DNA of 64,000 nt from Acidobacteriota bacterium (GTDB lineage Bacteria > Acidobacteriota > Terriglobia > Terriglobales > Acidobacteriaceae): assembly GCA_003225055.1 (NCBI GenBank), contig QIAU01000135.1, forward strand, positions 1 to 64,000, given 5' to 3'. The translations under genes were made by a program, and so were the position numbers. Positions 17,561 through 26,918 of the stretch are shown in pieces. Positions within the stretch are counted from its first letter, which is position 1. Each line of letters opens with the position of its first letter. The notes beneath the pieces are model-generated. The model had not been told where the DNA came from. It saw nothing but the letters and a program-made list of their open reading frames with translations, and made no database searches.

Positions 17561-18298
17561 TCATTTTCCCGCTGCCGGCTCAGTTTTTGCGTAGTGCTGT
17601 ACCTTGCTGGTATCGGATAAGGTCGTCAACGCCTCACTGGCAACGCTCAACAACCACGCTCCCTTCTTGTGTGAGCAACTCGGCGACGCCTGTACTTCCT
17701 CCTCTTCCGGACTTAGGGGTTGGGTTTCAATCACCACTTTTGCCTCCGGCGAAAACCCGACAACGTGCACATCCAGCGAACACTCCAACCCAAAATGCCG
17801 GCTGAAAATATGATTGAGGTCGGGCTGCTGGAAGACTCCGTAGTTGACATCGTAGATGACCGGCGTCCGGCCGACGCCGGGCGAGTCGTACTGCCACTGG
17901 GCCAACTCGAATAGCAGTCGCCGGCTGTCGGCCGACCAGTCCACCACTCGCAAGGAGTTCCCGGCTTCCACATCGCTCGGTTCCTCCAGGAAAACAACCT
18001 TGAAGTCCGAAGCTTCCGACCGCACCAACAGCCGCGAATTGTTCACGCATAATGGTCCGGCATATCCGACGGTGCTGGGTCGGATGGCCCGTGCCTCGAC
18101 TTCGGAATAGGCGCGGTGCTTGTTGTCGGGCGAGATAAAGACGTCGCCGCGGACCATGCGCGAGTTGCCGGGATTCTCGCCGCAGGTGACATAGGCGGTA
18201 TCGGCGGTGTTCACGGGACCTTGAGCAGAGAGTTTGGCTTGCGCCCACACCCCTGACACGGCAATAAGAACCAGGACGCAGCTCGATGCCCATGTCAC
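17561..18298 (-). CDS. hypothetical secreted protein
   Basis: The 245-residue protein has a signal peptide (ASSCVLVLIAVSGVWAQAKL) and a mature part reminiscent of single beta-propeller blades: RGDVFISPDNKHRAYSEVEA, LRVVDWSADSRRLLFELAQW and VHVVGFSPEAKVVIETQPLS. These repeats resemble the 'SPDG' turns of TolB/WD40-like propellers, although too few are present for a closed propeller. Four cysteines may form disulfides. The start is a GTG with a weak RBS. Its function is unknown. Confidence 0.7.
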   Translation of the reverse strand: MTWASSCVLVLIAVSGVWAQAKLSAQGPVNTADTAYVTCGENPGNSRMVRGDVFISPDNKHRAYSEVEARAIRPSTVGYAGPLCVNNSRLLVRSEASDFKVVFLEEPSDVEAGNSLRVVDWSADSRRLLFELAQWQYDSPGVGRTPVIYDVNYGVFQQPDLNHIFSRHFGLECSLDVHVVGFSPEAKVVIETQPLSPEEEEVQASPSCSHKKGAWLLSVASEALTTLSDTSKVQHYAKTEPAAGK

Positions 18299-18724
18299 GA
18301 CGGAATTGTAGAACAGTGCTTTGCCGTTGCAAGTTCCCGACGTCCCAGGGGAACGGTCGTGAAAACCTGGGCACGGACAAATCGGGCTGCCGGCGGGTTC
18401 GACGGTTGCCTAACCTGAAGCTGGTCAATCCCGTCCAGCGAGCGCGTTCTTTGGGCGAGTCGAGGGACCTGCTGTTGGTGAAATTGAATTAGTTTCGTAT
18501 CAGGGCGCGTTTGCCGACGTGCCGAACTCGCCCGCCAATCATGTGCATCTGTTCCTAATGTAATGTCCATAACTTATGCCCGGATCTGGCTTACTGCAGA
18601 CCGTTCAGCCGCGCCGCCCAGACTCCATTGTCTTTTCATTCCGAGAGAGGCGAGGCATCTGCTTTTCCTCGCCACAAAATCACAAAGCTCGGAACCGCAC
18701 CGAGGTCGTGGTACTATCCGCCCA
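18299..18724. other. intergenic with two dispersed repeats upstream of ruvB
   Basis: No gene lies here. At about 18427-18480 is the element CCAGCGAGCGCGTTCTTTGG followed by GCGAGTCGAGGGACCTGC, which is repeated at 26919-26975. At 18635-18666 is a CATTCCGAGAGAGGCGAGGC copy of the other family. The ruvB promoter lies at the right end. Confidence 0.65.
18712..18717 (+). promoter_or_regulatory. -10 box of ruvB, probably leaderless
   Basis: TACTAT preceded by TGG makes an extended -10 element, with a weak TCGGAA at the -35 distance. Seven bases separate it from the GTG of ruvB, so transcription would begin at or next to the start codon. There is no Shine-Dalgarno sequence in that space. Confidence 0.45.
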
Positions 18725-19768
18725 GTGGCTTCTATCGAAGAAAATCCCAACCTGAAGGAGCGGCTGGTTTCCGCCGCGCCGGTCGAAGGCGACTCTTCCT
18801 TTGAGCTCAAGCTACGTCCGAAGCGCCTGGCGGAATTCATTGGCCAGCCCAAAGTCAAAGAAAATCTTGCGGTGGCGATTGAGGCCGCCTGCTCCCGCAG
18901 CGAAGCGCTGGACCACGTGCTGCTCTACGGACCTCCCGGACTGGGTAAAACCACGCTGGCCACCATCATTGCCAATGAGCTGGGCGTGGCTTTCCAGCAG
19001 ACTTCCGGTCCGACCCTCCAGATCAAAGGCGACCTGACCGCGATCCTGACCAACGTCCGCGACAAGCAGGTTTTGTTCATTGACGAAGTTCACCGCCTGC
19101 AGCCAGCGCTGGAAGAGATCCTGTATTCAGCGCTCGAAGATTACAAGCTGGACATCATCATCGGACAAGGCCCGTCAGCGCGTACCCACACCATGGATGT
19201 CAAGCCATTCACGTTCATAGGCGCGACCACTCGCGCCGGCCTGCTCTCGGCGCCGCTCCGTTCGCGCTTCGGGATCGTTCTGCGCCTCGAGTTTTACAGC
19301 CACACCGATCTGCAAATCATCGTGGAGCGTTCAGCCGAAATTCTGGGCGTGCAAATTGACGAAGCCGGAGCGCTGGAGATTGCCAGCCGTTCCCGCGGTA
19401 CACCACGCATCGCAAATCGCCTGTTGCGCCGCGTGCGGGATTACGCGCAGGTGCGCAGCACCGGCAAGATCGACCTCCCCACCGCGCAAGCCGCGCTCCG
19501 AATGTTGGAAGTCGACCGCCACGGTTTTGACGACATTGACCGCAAGCTGCTACTGACGATTATCGAGAAATATGAGGGCGGACCCGTCGGCGTGAACACA
19601 TTGGCCGCAGCCCTCGCCGAAGAACCCGACGCCATCGAAGAGATCTACGAACCCTTCCTGATCCAGATCGGATTCTTAAATCGCACCCCTCGCGGGCGCA
19701 TCGCCACCCAGCTCGCGTACGAACACTTCGGAATTATTCCCAGCCGAAGGCAGAGCGCGTTGTTCTGA
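18725..19768 (+). CDS. ruvB: Holliday junction branch-migration ATPase RuvB
   Basis: RuvB is the hexameric AAA+ motor that, with RuvA, drives branch migration of Holliday junctions. The 347-residue protein shows [18 protein letters not shown], Walker [12 protein letters not shown], Walker [11 protein letters not shown], sensor 1 [20 protein letters not shown] and the C-terminal winged helix ending [16 protein letters not shown]. The GTG at 18725 is chosen because the frame upstream runs through a dispersed repeat; the family starts here. ruvA lies 7 kb away rather than beside it, and ruvC is absent. Confidence 0.97.
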   Translation: MASIEENPNLKERLVSAAPVEGDSSFELKLRPKRLAEFIGQPKVKENLAVAIEAACSRSEALDHVLLYGPPGLGKTTLATIIANELGVAFQQTSGPTLQIKGDLTAILTNVRDKQVLFIDEVHRLQPALEEILYSALEDYKLDIIIGQGPSARTHTMDVKPFTFIGATTRAGLLSAPLRSRFGIVLRLEFYSHTDLQIIVERSAEILGVQIDEAGALEIASRSRGTPRIANRLLRRVRDYAQVRSTGKIDLPTAQAALRMLEVDRHGFDDIDRKLLLTIIEKYEGGPVGVNTLAAALAEEPDAIEEIYEPFLIQIGFLNRTPRGRIATQLAYEHFGIIPSRRQSALF

Positions 19769-19785
19769 GGCCACTGAGCGCAACC

Positions 19786-20910
19786 CTAGGCTGCCACCGA
19801 CTTCGCCACCCAGCTCTTTACAATCTGTCGCAGTCGGTCGAGCGCCTTGGGGAACTCCTCACCACTGGCAGCAAAGCCCAGCCTGAAATGGGAGGGCATG
19901 TCGAAACAATCTCCCGGCACCAGTAGAACGCCGCCGGCGGCGGCTAGTTTGCAGAACCCCCTTGCATCCCCGCCGCTCACGAGCCAGGGAAAGGCAGTCA
20001 CTCCACCGCGCGGACGGACCCAGCCCAAAACCTCGCGATGTTCGGCCATGAACCGGTCCAGGTGCTCGAGATTCCGGCTCGCCACATCTTGTGTCTTCCC
20101 CAAAAGAACATCGCGCCGGCGAACTGCGATCTCGGCCAGCATCTCGCCGGCGGTGTTGTTGGTGACGGAAAAGTAGGCGCGAGCATTCCAGTATTGTTGC
20201 CGCCGCTTGGGGTCAGGCTCGATCATCCATCCCGTCCGGACTCCAGCCAGCGGAAAAGCCTTGGAGAAATCGTGGATCACGGTCGCGTGCGGCAGCCGTG
20301 CCGCAGACTTCGTCTCTCGTCCATGGTAGATCGGATGATAGACCTCGTCACTGACGAGCAGGATACCCCGCGCTGAGGTGAACGCGTGCAAACTGTCCAT
20401 CTCCTCGTCGCTTACTGTCGCCCCCGTGGGATTGTGCGGGCTGTTCACGAGAATGAGTTTGGTTCCGTCATCCGCCAGGCTTTTGATCTCCTCGAGGTCG
20501 ACGCGGAAATCGTTTTCTCTTCGAAGACGGTAGAAGCGGGTTTCGAGGCCAAGCGACTCAGGAAGAGCCGAGAACGTCGTGAACCCCGGGAGCGGAGTAA
20601 TGACGTTGGCTCCAGGTTCTGCCGCCAGCCATAGCAGGACGAGCAGCGCCTCGGACGCGCCCGTTACCACTTGCACCGACTCCACACTCACGCCTTGCAT
20701 TTCGGCAATCGCCGCACGCAAGCTGTCTGCTCCTGCCGGACGACTATAGACCAGCTTATGATTCAGGAACCGCCGCCGCTCGGCCTCGCCCCCCAGCCTT
20801 AGCAAGTCGTTCACCGTCCAAGTCGGTCCCGTGCTGGCCGCCAGGTTGAACTCAATATCATGCTCATGTGCGTCCAGCCATATGTCCAGCAAGAAAGGCT
20901 TCAATTGCAT
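19786..20910 (-). CDS. PLP-dependent aminotransferase, class I/II
   Basis: This 374-residue fold-type I aminotransferase shows VTGASEALLVLLWLAAEPGA for the cofactor phosphate, LILVNSPHNPTGATVS, the Asp-Tyr pair LLVSDEVYHPIYHG, the Schiff-base lysine in HDFSKAFPLAGVRTGW and a C-terminal arginine in SHFRLGFAAS. The substrate cannot be told; the protein resembles small-molecule or amino-acid transaminases of the AspC/VioD-like branch. It converges with ruvB (17 nt apart). No biosynthetic neighbours point to a pathway. Confidence 0.9.
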   Translation of the reverse strand: MQLKPFLLDIWLDAHEHDIEFNLAASTGPTWTVNDLLRLGGEAERRRFLNHKLVYSRPAGADSLRAAIAEMQGVSVESVQVVTGASEALLVLLWLAAEPGANVITPLPGFTTFSALPESLGLETRFYRLRRENDFRVDLEEIKSLADDGTKLILVNSPHNPTGATVSDEEMDSLHAFTSARGILLVSDEVYHPIYHGRETKSAARLPHATVIHDFSKAFPLAGVRTGWMIEPDPKRRQQYWNARAYFSVTNNTAGEMLAEIAVRRRDVLLGKTQDVASRNLEHLDRFMAEHREVLGWVRPRGGVTAFPWLVSGGDARGFCKLAAAGGVLLVPGDCFDMPSHFRLGFAASGEEFPKALDRLRQIVKSWVAKSVAA

Positions 20911-21023
20911 GAGTCACCTCGACCCAGCTCAGGCGTTTGGATTCTGTGGCTAAGTTCCAGGATGCGAAAATTGCTCGGTTGATCGAACAAAGGCGTGCGT
21001 CGGGCTGCGAACGGCCGCACTCT

Positions 21024-21364
21024 TCAACCGGTGGCGGCGAGCGTGTAGTCGAAATCGCAAAACGGCTTTCCGTCGGCGATCTTGATCGTCATGGCGCCCG
21101 CAAGACCCGCCAGCTGACCGGTACCGGAATCTGGAAGGTGCCGCTGCGGCCCGGCAGCGTGCCCGTGACCCGCTCGATTGCAACGTAGCCAGCCGAGCCC
21201 TTAACCTCCGTGGCGGCCCTCAGCATCTGGCCGTTGCTCGTACCCTCCAGGTCGCCGTGGAACCGTTTCTCGATTGACATCCTTGCCAAGCTCACGCCTT
21301 CGCTTTCGTTGTCGGGCGGCTGGGGTATGAGTTTTACCTCAAACGTTCCGCTTGCATGCGTCAC
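21024..21364 (-). pseudogene. DUF3224 family protein with internal deletion and frameshift
   Basis: From a GTG at 21364 (RBS AAGGAG) the frame reads THASGTFEVKLIPQPPDNES, GVSLARMSIEKRFHGDLEGT and GSAGYVAIERVTGTLPGRSG, which is DUF3224. After GTFQ the normal segment of roughly 25 residues (HSGTM...VVP) is missing and the match resumes in another frame with DSGTGQLAGLAGAMTIKIAD then FDYTLAATG and a stop. So an internal deletion that is not a multiple of three destroyed the gene. Intact homologues are around 130 residues. Confidence 0.78.
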
Positions 21365-21531
21365 AACCTTCTCCTTCTGAACCTGGTGAACCTGTGCGTG
21401 CGTGGTTAGGTAATAGGAGACCGGGGATAGCATGAGGACCGCGATAACACTCCCATACGACCTGAGATCGGACCCTCATGGTCAGTTATGCCCTGTGCCC
21501 GGCAATGGGCCTAATGGTCGTCTCTGTCATG

Positions 21532-21696
21532 GCAGTCGCGCTGGCGGTGGGTCGGCAGGAATGGCAGCCGCAGCAGCTCCCGCGCAACCAAGTTTACCGT
21601 CTATTCCGGATGCTCTTGCCGAATCCGCTCGCGGGCCAGATCCCGGGCGCACGCACTCATTTCAAATGCCAGCCCCACGCGTTGCTCTACTGTCAT
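21532..21696 (-). pseudogene. possible remnant of a small helical protein (antitoxin-adjacent family)
   Basis: The minus strand reads TVEQRVGLAFEMSACARDLA followed by RERIRQEHPE, a stop where a Trp is expected, then VNLVARELLRLPFLP. It resembles a family of about 90-residue proteins ending '...R.RIR..HP.WSD..V.RELLRLAFLPEPLP' that often precede nucleotidyltransferase or PIN toxin genes. No partner gene is here. The call rests on recognition of a short pattern. Confidence 0.4.
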
Positions 21697-21783
21697 CCGC
21701 CATGGAAATCCGGAGCTGCACTGTTTTTGCCGTGGGGGGTATCGAGGGTGGCGACGGGCAGAATGTTAGCATTTCTCGTCTGA

Positions 21784-22080
21784 CTAGCCGCCCGCAATGG
21801 CGCCCAGAACCACAAACGGCTCTTTCCCCGACGCGACGGCCTCGGGTAGCGGAGCGTCTGGCGGCTCATGCGTCAGGTCTTCCTCGCAGGCAAAGAACCG
21901 CAAGAAAGGCCGGCGCTGGAGGGTGACGTGGTCGCGGATCGTGCCGCGCAGCATCGGATAGTGAGCTTCGAGCGCATCGAGGACCGAGCGCTGCGTCGCC
22001 TGGCCCTCGACCTGGAGCTTGACCTCGCTGTCGACCTTGGCGAGGGTGCGCAAGTGTGGTGGAAGTATGACGCGGATCAT
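21784..22080 (-). CDS. MoaD/ThiS-like ubiquitin-fold sulfur-carrier protein
   Basis: The 98-residue protein begins [15 protein letters not shown], has the beta-grasp pattern [20 protein letters not shown] and ends in the diglycine GAIAGG that is adenylated and thiocarboxylated in this family. Its ATG overlaps the stop of the upstream gene (ATGA), so translation is coupled to a beta-propeller protein rather than to moaE, thiG or a JAMM protease. It could supply sulfur to an unknown pathway or be conjugated to a target. This pairing recurs in other genomes as far as I recall, but its role is undefined. Confidence 0.88.
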   Translation of the reverse strand: MIRVILPPHLRTLAKVDSEVKLQVEGQATQRSVLDALEAHYPMLRGTIRDHVTLQRRPFLRFFACEEDLTHEPPDAPLPEAVASGKEPFVVLGAIAGG

Positions 22081-23264
22081 GGCAACGTCTGGACCTCAAC
22101 CGAAAGCACGGCTGGAAGATCTCGCACAATCGGCGCCCAACTGTCCCCCGCATCCGGCGACACGTACACCTGCCCGCCAGTGGTGCCGAAATAGATTCCG
22201 CATTTGTCGAGCGAGTCGACAGCCATTGCGTCGCGCAGCACATTGACGTAACAGTCCTTTTGCGGCAAACCCTTCGTTAACGCTTCCCACTCGTTTCCGC
22301 CCGTCCGGCTGCGGAAGACGCGCAGCTTGCCCCCGTGCACGTAATGTTCGCCATCGCTCTTGATGGGGACAACGTAGATGGTCTGCGGCTCGTGCGCGTG
22401 CACATCAATGACAAACCCGAAGTCAGTGGGCAAGTTGCCGCTGACCTCCTGCCAGGAGTCGCCGGCGTTGTCACTGCGCATGACGTCCCAGTGCTTCTGC
22501 ATGAACAGGACACCCGGGCGCGATTTGTGCATGGCAACGTGATGAACGCAGTGACCGATCTCCGCGTTCGGGTCGGGGATGTATTGGGAGCGCAAGCCGC
22601 GGTTGATCGGCTTCCATGTCTTGCCGCCGTCATCGGTGCGGAAGGCGCCTGCGGCGGAGATGGCAATGTAGATCCGGCCCGGGTCTTGGGGATCCAGGAT
22701 AATGGTGTGCAGGCACATGCCCCCGGCGCCGGGCTGCCATTTCGGACCGGTGCCGTGGCCGCGCAACCCGGGAAGTTCGTGCCAGTTTTTGCCACCATCA
22801 GTCGAGCGGAACAGCGCCGCGTCTTCCACTCCGGCGTAGACCGTATCAGGATCGGTCAGCGACGGTTCGAGATGCCAGACGCGCTTGAACTGCCACGGAT
22901 GTTGTGTTCCGTCGTACCACTGGTGCGTGGTGAGCGGCTTTCCCGTCTCAGCCGACGTGTCGTAAACGAACTTATTGCTCTCGCCTTTCGGCGTGCCATC
23001 CGGCCCAGTGGTCGGTTCTCCCGGAGGCGTTCCCGGTTGATGCCAGGTTTTGCCGCCATCGTCTGAGCGTTGAATAACCTGCCCAAACCAGCCGCTAGTC
23101 TGCGACGCATACAGCCGGTTGGGGTCAAGGGGCGAACCTTTGAGGTGATAGAGCTCCCAGCCCGCAAAAAGTGGGCCGTTAACGTCCCACTTTTCGCGCC
23201 TGCCGTCCGAGGTCAGAATGAATGCGCCCTTGCGTGTGCCCACCAGTACTCGTACCTTGCTCAT
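22077..23264 (-). CDS. BNR/sialidase-type beta-propeller protein
   Basis: The 395-residue protein lacks a signal peptide, so it is probably cytoplasmic. It has repeated BNR/Asp-box motifs: [48 protein letters not shown] and [12 protein letters not shown], each in a propeller blade with a following 'DP..VYAG' or 'DPGRIYIA' strand. True sialidase catalytic residues are not evident, so it is more likely a binding scaffold of the VPS10/YVTN type. AAGGAG precedes the ATG. It overlaps the MoaD/ThiS-like gene by four bases. Confidence 0.85.
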   Translation of the reverse strand: MSKVRVLVGTRKGAFILTSDGRREKWDVNGPLFAGWELYHLKGSPLDPNRLYASQTSGWFGQVIQRSDDGGKTWHQPGTPPGEPTTGPDGTPKGESNKFVYDTSAETGKPLTTHQWYDGTQHPWQFKRVWHLEPSLTDPDTVYAGVEDAALFRSTDGGKNWHELPGLRGHGTGPKWQPGAGGMCLHTIILDPQDPGRIYIAISAAGAFRTDDGGKTWKPINRGLRSQYIPDPNAEIGHCVHHVAMHKSRPGVLFMQKHWDVMRSDNAGDSWQEVSGNLPTDFGFVIDVHAHEPQTIYVVPIKSDGEHYVHGGKLRVFRSRTGGNEWEALTKGLPQKDCYVNVLRDAMAVDSLDKCGIYFGTTGGQVYVSPDAGDSWAPIVRDLPAVLSVEVQTLP

Positions 23265-23322
23265 GCTTGCTCCTTTCAGAATTTAGGGACTGGGTCCGTT
23301 GAACCTCTCTCGGGGTAGAAGA

Positions 23323-23744
23323 CTATAAATCCGCGAACCAGCTCGACTGGCTTCTCAGGGGAATCAGTGCGCGCAGTCGTTCATCACGCAAGAAAGGCCC
23401 CTGCCCAAACCAGCACGCCGAAAAACAACCGGAAGGACGAACGATGGGTCCTTGACGCCCGCGTTGGTAGCCGTGGCGCCGCCCAGAAAGCCTGTCATCA
23501 GAATCGTGCCCAGAACAGAGGTGCGTGGAATGCGATACAGGACAGTGCAGGCGACCTCGACAACTCCGATGACGCCGACGAGACTCTCGGCGTAGCCGTA
23601 GTGAGCGAGCCCCTGCACCATGGAAGGCGGCTTGATCAGTTTCATGATGCCGGCGAAGAGCAAGGTCAGCACCGGAATGGCGCTCATGATGCGGCCCGCC
23701 CAGAGTCTTCCCTTCGAGGCGGGGGCCGTTTCTGCTGCTTGCAT
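23323..23744 (-). pseudogene. DoxX-like membrane protein, frameshifted near the C-terminus
   Basis: From the ATG at 23744 (RBS AAGAGGA) the protein runs QAAETAPASKGRLWAGRIMS, VLTLLFAGIMKLIKPPSMVQ and on to ATATNAGVKDPSFVLPVVF, a DoxX-like family. The expected last helix and tail (GVLVWAG.FLRDERLRALIP) are present but split between two other frames, so two indels occur within about 30 bases. The first is at a run of five T, the second near GGGGCC. Read as it stands, the protein ends at 23364 with a wrong tail. It may be decayed or the assembly may be wrong. Confidence 0.7.
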
Positions 23745-23897
23745 ACGTGTCCTCTTGAGGTTTGGCTGTTCCCCACATCCAGACGATTGGACGGTCTCAA
23801 AATCGACAGGTCGCAAAACCTACGCTGTGAAAACCCGGGCTGCCCTCTGCCTTGAAATCAGGCAAGACTTAAGAATGTCCCGCGAGTTCATTCCCCA

Positions 23898-24371
23898 CTA
23901 CTGTTCCAGATGTCCACCTCCGAGCCACGGCAGCAGCGGAGTCGAATCGCGTTCCCGCCACCGTCGCCGGGCCTCGGCGAGTACTTGTTCGCGGTTCTTT
24001 GCCATCTTCTCAATCACAGCGCAGGGCGTTCCCGTCTGTTCATGGCGCGCTCCCCAAATGAGCAACTCTAGAAGCACCCCTACCAAGTCAATCCCCTTCT
24101 CAGTCAGGCGATAGTTGACCCGTCGCCCATCGGACTTTTCCGCTTCCTGCCTGATGATCCCGGCCGCTTCCAGCTTTCTTAGACGGTGCGCCAGGATGTT
24201 GCTGGCAATGCCTTCACCCGCTTTCTGGAACTCCTTAAATGTCCGAAAGCCGCGGACCATCAGATCGCGGACGATCAGCAGCGACCAGCGGTCTCCAAAC
24301 GCTTCGAGCGAGATGCTGACCGGGCAGCCGGATCGCCGCTCTGACTTAGGCCTCCCAGGCACGCCGGACAC
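23898..24371 (-). CDS. HxlR-family winged-helix transcriptional regulator
   Basis: The 157-residue protein has the HxlR signature GCPVSISLEAFGDRWSLLIV, the recognition helix GIASNILAHRLRKLEAAGII and the wing KSDGRRVNYRLTEKGIDL. HxlR proteins sense redox or electrophile stress and usually repress a neighbouring gene. The GTG start lies 11 bases after a perfect palindrome (24383-24401), the likely autoregulatory operator. The DoxX-like gene downstream and the divergent DUF5916 gene are candidate targets. The extra C-terminal 30 residues are not part of the core domain. Confidence 0.92.
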   Translation of the reverse strand: MSGVPGRPKSERRSGCPVSISLEAFGDRWSLLIVRDLMVRGFRTFKEFQKAGEGIASNILAHRLRKLEAAGIIRQEAEKSDGRRVNYRLTEKGIDLVGVLLELLIWGARHEQTGTPCAVIEKMAKNREQVLAEARRRWRERDSTPLLPWLGGGHLEQ

Positions 24372-24382
24372 CTTATCAACCT

Positions 24383-24401
24383 AACTTGCAAAATGCAAGT
24401 T
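24383..24401. promoter_or_regulatory. palindromic operator upstream of the HxlR regulator
   Basis: AACTTGCAAAATGCAAGTT is a perfect 8-bp inverted repeat with a 3-bp centre. It sits in the divergent region, 11 bases before the regulator's start codon. Size and symmetry fit a winged-helix dimer. Binding is inferred. Confidence 0.65.
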
Positions 24402-24569
24402 AAAGCTCGATTTCGCGGCAGCATTGCGGAGGGCTGCCGGTCATCTTCGTCTGTTCCGATACTGGAACAACGTACTAGTTCTTATTCCGGGTAGCCAGGA
24501 TTGGTGTATCTTCCCCCATAACGCTATCTGCCGGTCTGCTGAGGAGGCGCGCTGGGCGGTTCGGGCCAA

Positions 24570-26897
24570 TTGTTGGGGAGGAGACTGGGTCTCCTTTGGG
24601 TGTTGGCTTTGTTGTCCGTCTGCTCCTGGGCCGAGCCCGAAGCGGGGCCGCCAATTGTGGTCATTCCCCAACTACCTAATCCGCCAGCCTTGGAAAATTT
24701 CCTGACCATGCAGCCTGACGGGGAAACCGCCCGGCAAATGGTCAGGGTGACCGGCTTCGTGCAGCGTAACCCGCACGACGGCGAGCCGGTGTCGCAACCC
24801 ACCGAAGCCTATCTCGGCTACGACCATAAAAACCTGTATGTGGTTTTTGTCTGTTTCGATGACCCCTCCAAGGTCCGTGCCCGCCGCGCCCGCCGCGAGA
24901 ACATTTTCGAGGATGACCAGGTCGAAATCATGCTCGACACCTTCCACGACCAGCGGCGCGCCTACGCTTTTCAGTCCAACCCGCTCGGCGTGCAGTGGGA
25001 TGCCATCTGGACCGAAACCTCGCAGAGCGCTTTCGGTGGCCTATCCGATATCGGTCACTTTGATTCCAGCTTCGACACGCTCTGGTACTCCCACGGCCGC
25101 CTCACCGATCAGGGTTATGTGGTCTGGATGGCCATACCCTTCCGCAGCTTACGGTTTGCCGGCGAATCGGACCAAGGCTGGGGAATCATCCTATACCGCG
25201 GGATCGTTCGCGAAAATGAGGACGCTTTCTGGCCGGCTCTATCCAGCCGGGCGGAAGGGCGACTCGGTCGCGCTGCCGTTGGTAACGGCATGCACGGCAT
25301 CGAACCCGGGCGTAACCTGCAGTTCATTCCTTACGGACTGTTCAATTCGTTCCGCACTCTCGACACTACGGATTTCACCAACCCCCATTTTGAAGGCCGC
25401 GCCGCCGGCGGCAGGCTTGGTCTCGACTCCAAGTTCATCTTCCATGACAGCCTGGTGCTGGATGTTACCGGCAATCCCGACTTCAGCCAGGTGGAATCCG
25501 ACGACCCGCAGGTCACGGTCAACCAGCGCTTTGAGGTGTTTTTCCCGGAAAAGCGCCCTTTTTTTATTGAGAACGCCGACTACTTCCGCACGCCTATTGA
25601 TCTTCTCTTCACTCGTCGCATCGCCGATCCGGAATTCGGCACGCGCCTGAGCGGACGCGCCGGCCATTACGCGCTGGGCCTGCTCCTCGCGGACGACAAG
25701 TCACCCGGAGAAATCGTTCCCCGCTCTGACCCCGACTTTGGGCAGAAAGCTTATTTCGCCATCGCCCGCCTTAACCGGGATATCTCTCGCCAATCTAGTG
25801 TCGGAGCTATTTACACCGACCGGGAGTTGCATGGCTCTTTCAACCGGGTTGGTGGCCTCGACAGCCGCCTAAAATTCTCCAACAACTGGACCGGAGCTTT
25901 TCAGGGAGTGGTAAGCTCGACGCGGGACGCGTTTGGTTATCACGCCGGTCCCGGCTACAAGGCTGACGTCGTTCGCAGCGGTCTCCACCTAAATTACGAA
26001 GGTATTTACAACGACTTCAGCCCCGGTTTCGTCACCGAACCCGGCTTCGTGAACCGGGTGGACGTCCGCGAAATGCAGCACACGCTGACTTACCGCTTCC
26101 GTCCGAGGAACAGCATATTAGTGGACTGGGGTCCGAACCTGCTCACCGACCAGATCTGGGATCACAGGAATCTGCGCTTGGACGCGCAATACTTCACAGG
26201 CCTGAGTTTCGATTTCAAGAGACAGACTGCCTTGAAGCTGAGGCCCTATGTACCTTATCGCCAGCGCTTGCGGCCCTCGGAATTCCCCACCCTCTCGCAA
26301 AATCACGATTACAACGAGAGCTATCGCGAAGCGTACTTTTCCACCGCCTTCTTTAAGCAGGTGACGATTAACGCTGGCTATCTGTGGGGCGGGCAGATCA
26401 ATTTCCTGCCGCTGCAGAAGGAGCCGCCAAAGCTCGTATCGGGAGATGCGGGCAGTGCCGGAGTCACGATGCGTCCGACTACCGGCTTTACTCTCGAGAA
26501 TACTTATTTATTTAGCCGTTTGAGAGATAAGGCTGCCGGTCACGCAATTTTCAACAACCACATTATCCGCAGTAAAGCCAACTGGCAGCTCACCAACGAG
26601 CTGTCGCTGCGTTTCATCCTGCAATACACCACCGCTCTGACCAATCCCAGCTTCACTTGGTTGCCGACCTCCAAGCGATTGAGCCCGCAATTCCTGATAG
26701 CCTACCTGCTGCATCCTGGAACCGCGGTCTACGTCGGGTACAACAGCGACCTCCAGAATCTTGAGCCTCGCCTCTGTACGCGGCTGGCCACGGGCTCTTG
26801 CGACCTGACCCAGCCCATCCTGCCGCGCACCCGCAGCCGCCTGATCAACGCCGGCCGCGAATTCTTCGTGAAAGTCTCCTACCTGCTGCGCTTCTAG
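24570..26897 (+). CDS. DUF5916 outer-membrane protein with CBM9-like N-terminal domain
   Basis: The ~775-residue protein starts with a signal peptide (LGLLWVLALLSVCSWAEPEA), then a carbohydrate-binding CBM9-like domain (about 55-230: AYLGYDHKNLYVVFVCFDDP; DDQVEIMLDTFHDQRRAYAF; VWMAIPFRSLRF) and the DUF5916 beta-barrel (QVTVNQRFEVFFPEKRPFFI). It ends in an aromatic residue (KVSYLLRF). Such proteins are probably outer-membrane barrels that handle surface glycans. The exact start is uncertain: no ATG fits, and a TTG at 24570 or 24573 or a GTG at 24600 is possible. Confidence 0.87.
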   Translation: MLGRRLGLLWVLALLSVCSWAEPEAGPPIVVIPQLPNPPALENFLTMQPDGETARQMVRVTGFVQRNPHDGEPVSQPTEAYLGYDHKNLYVVFVCFDDPSKVRARRARRENIFEDDQVEIMLDTFHDQRRAYAFQSNPLGVQWDAIWTETSQSAFGGLSDIGHFDSSFDTLWYSHGRLTDQGYVVWMAIPFRSLRFAGESDQGWGIILYRGIVRENEDAFWPALSSRAEGRLGRAAVGNGMHGIEPGRNLQFIPYGLFNSFRTLDTTDFTNPHFEGRAAGGRLGLDSKFIFHDSLVLDVTGNPDFSQVESDDPQVTVNQRFEVFFPEKRPFFIENADYFRTPIDLLFTRRIADPEFGTRLSGRAGHYALGLLLADDKSPGEIVPRSDPDFGQKAYFAIARLNRDISRQSSVGAIYTDRELHGSFNRVGGLDSRLKFSNNWTGAFQGVVSSTRDAFGYHAGPGYKADVVRSGLHLNYEGIYNDFSPGFVTEPGFVNRVDVREMQHTLTYRFRPRNSILVDWGPNLLTDQIWDHRNLRLDAQYFTGLSFDFKRQTALKLRPYVPYRQRLRPSEFPTLSQNHDYNESYREAYFSTAFFKQVTINAGYLWGGQINFLPLQKEPPKLVSGDAGSAGVTMRPTTGFTLENTYLFSRLRDKAAGHAIFNNHIIRSKANWQLTNELSLRFILQYTTALTNPSFTWLPTSKRLSPQFLIAYLLHPGTAVYVGYNSDLQNLEPRLCTRLATGSCDLTQPILPRTRSRLINAGREFFVKVSYLLRF

Positions 26898-26918
26898 TGC
26901 CATCATCCACCTTAACCT

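Noticed and set aside
18563-18724. 54-codon N-terminal extension of ruvB
   Set aside because: It would translate a dispersed intergenic repeat and the promoter; RuvB homology begins at the GTG at 18725.
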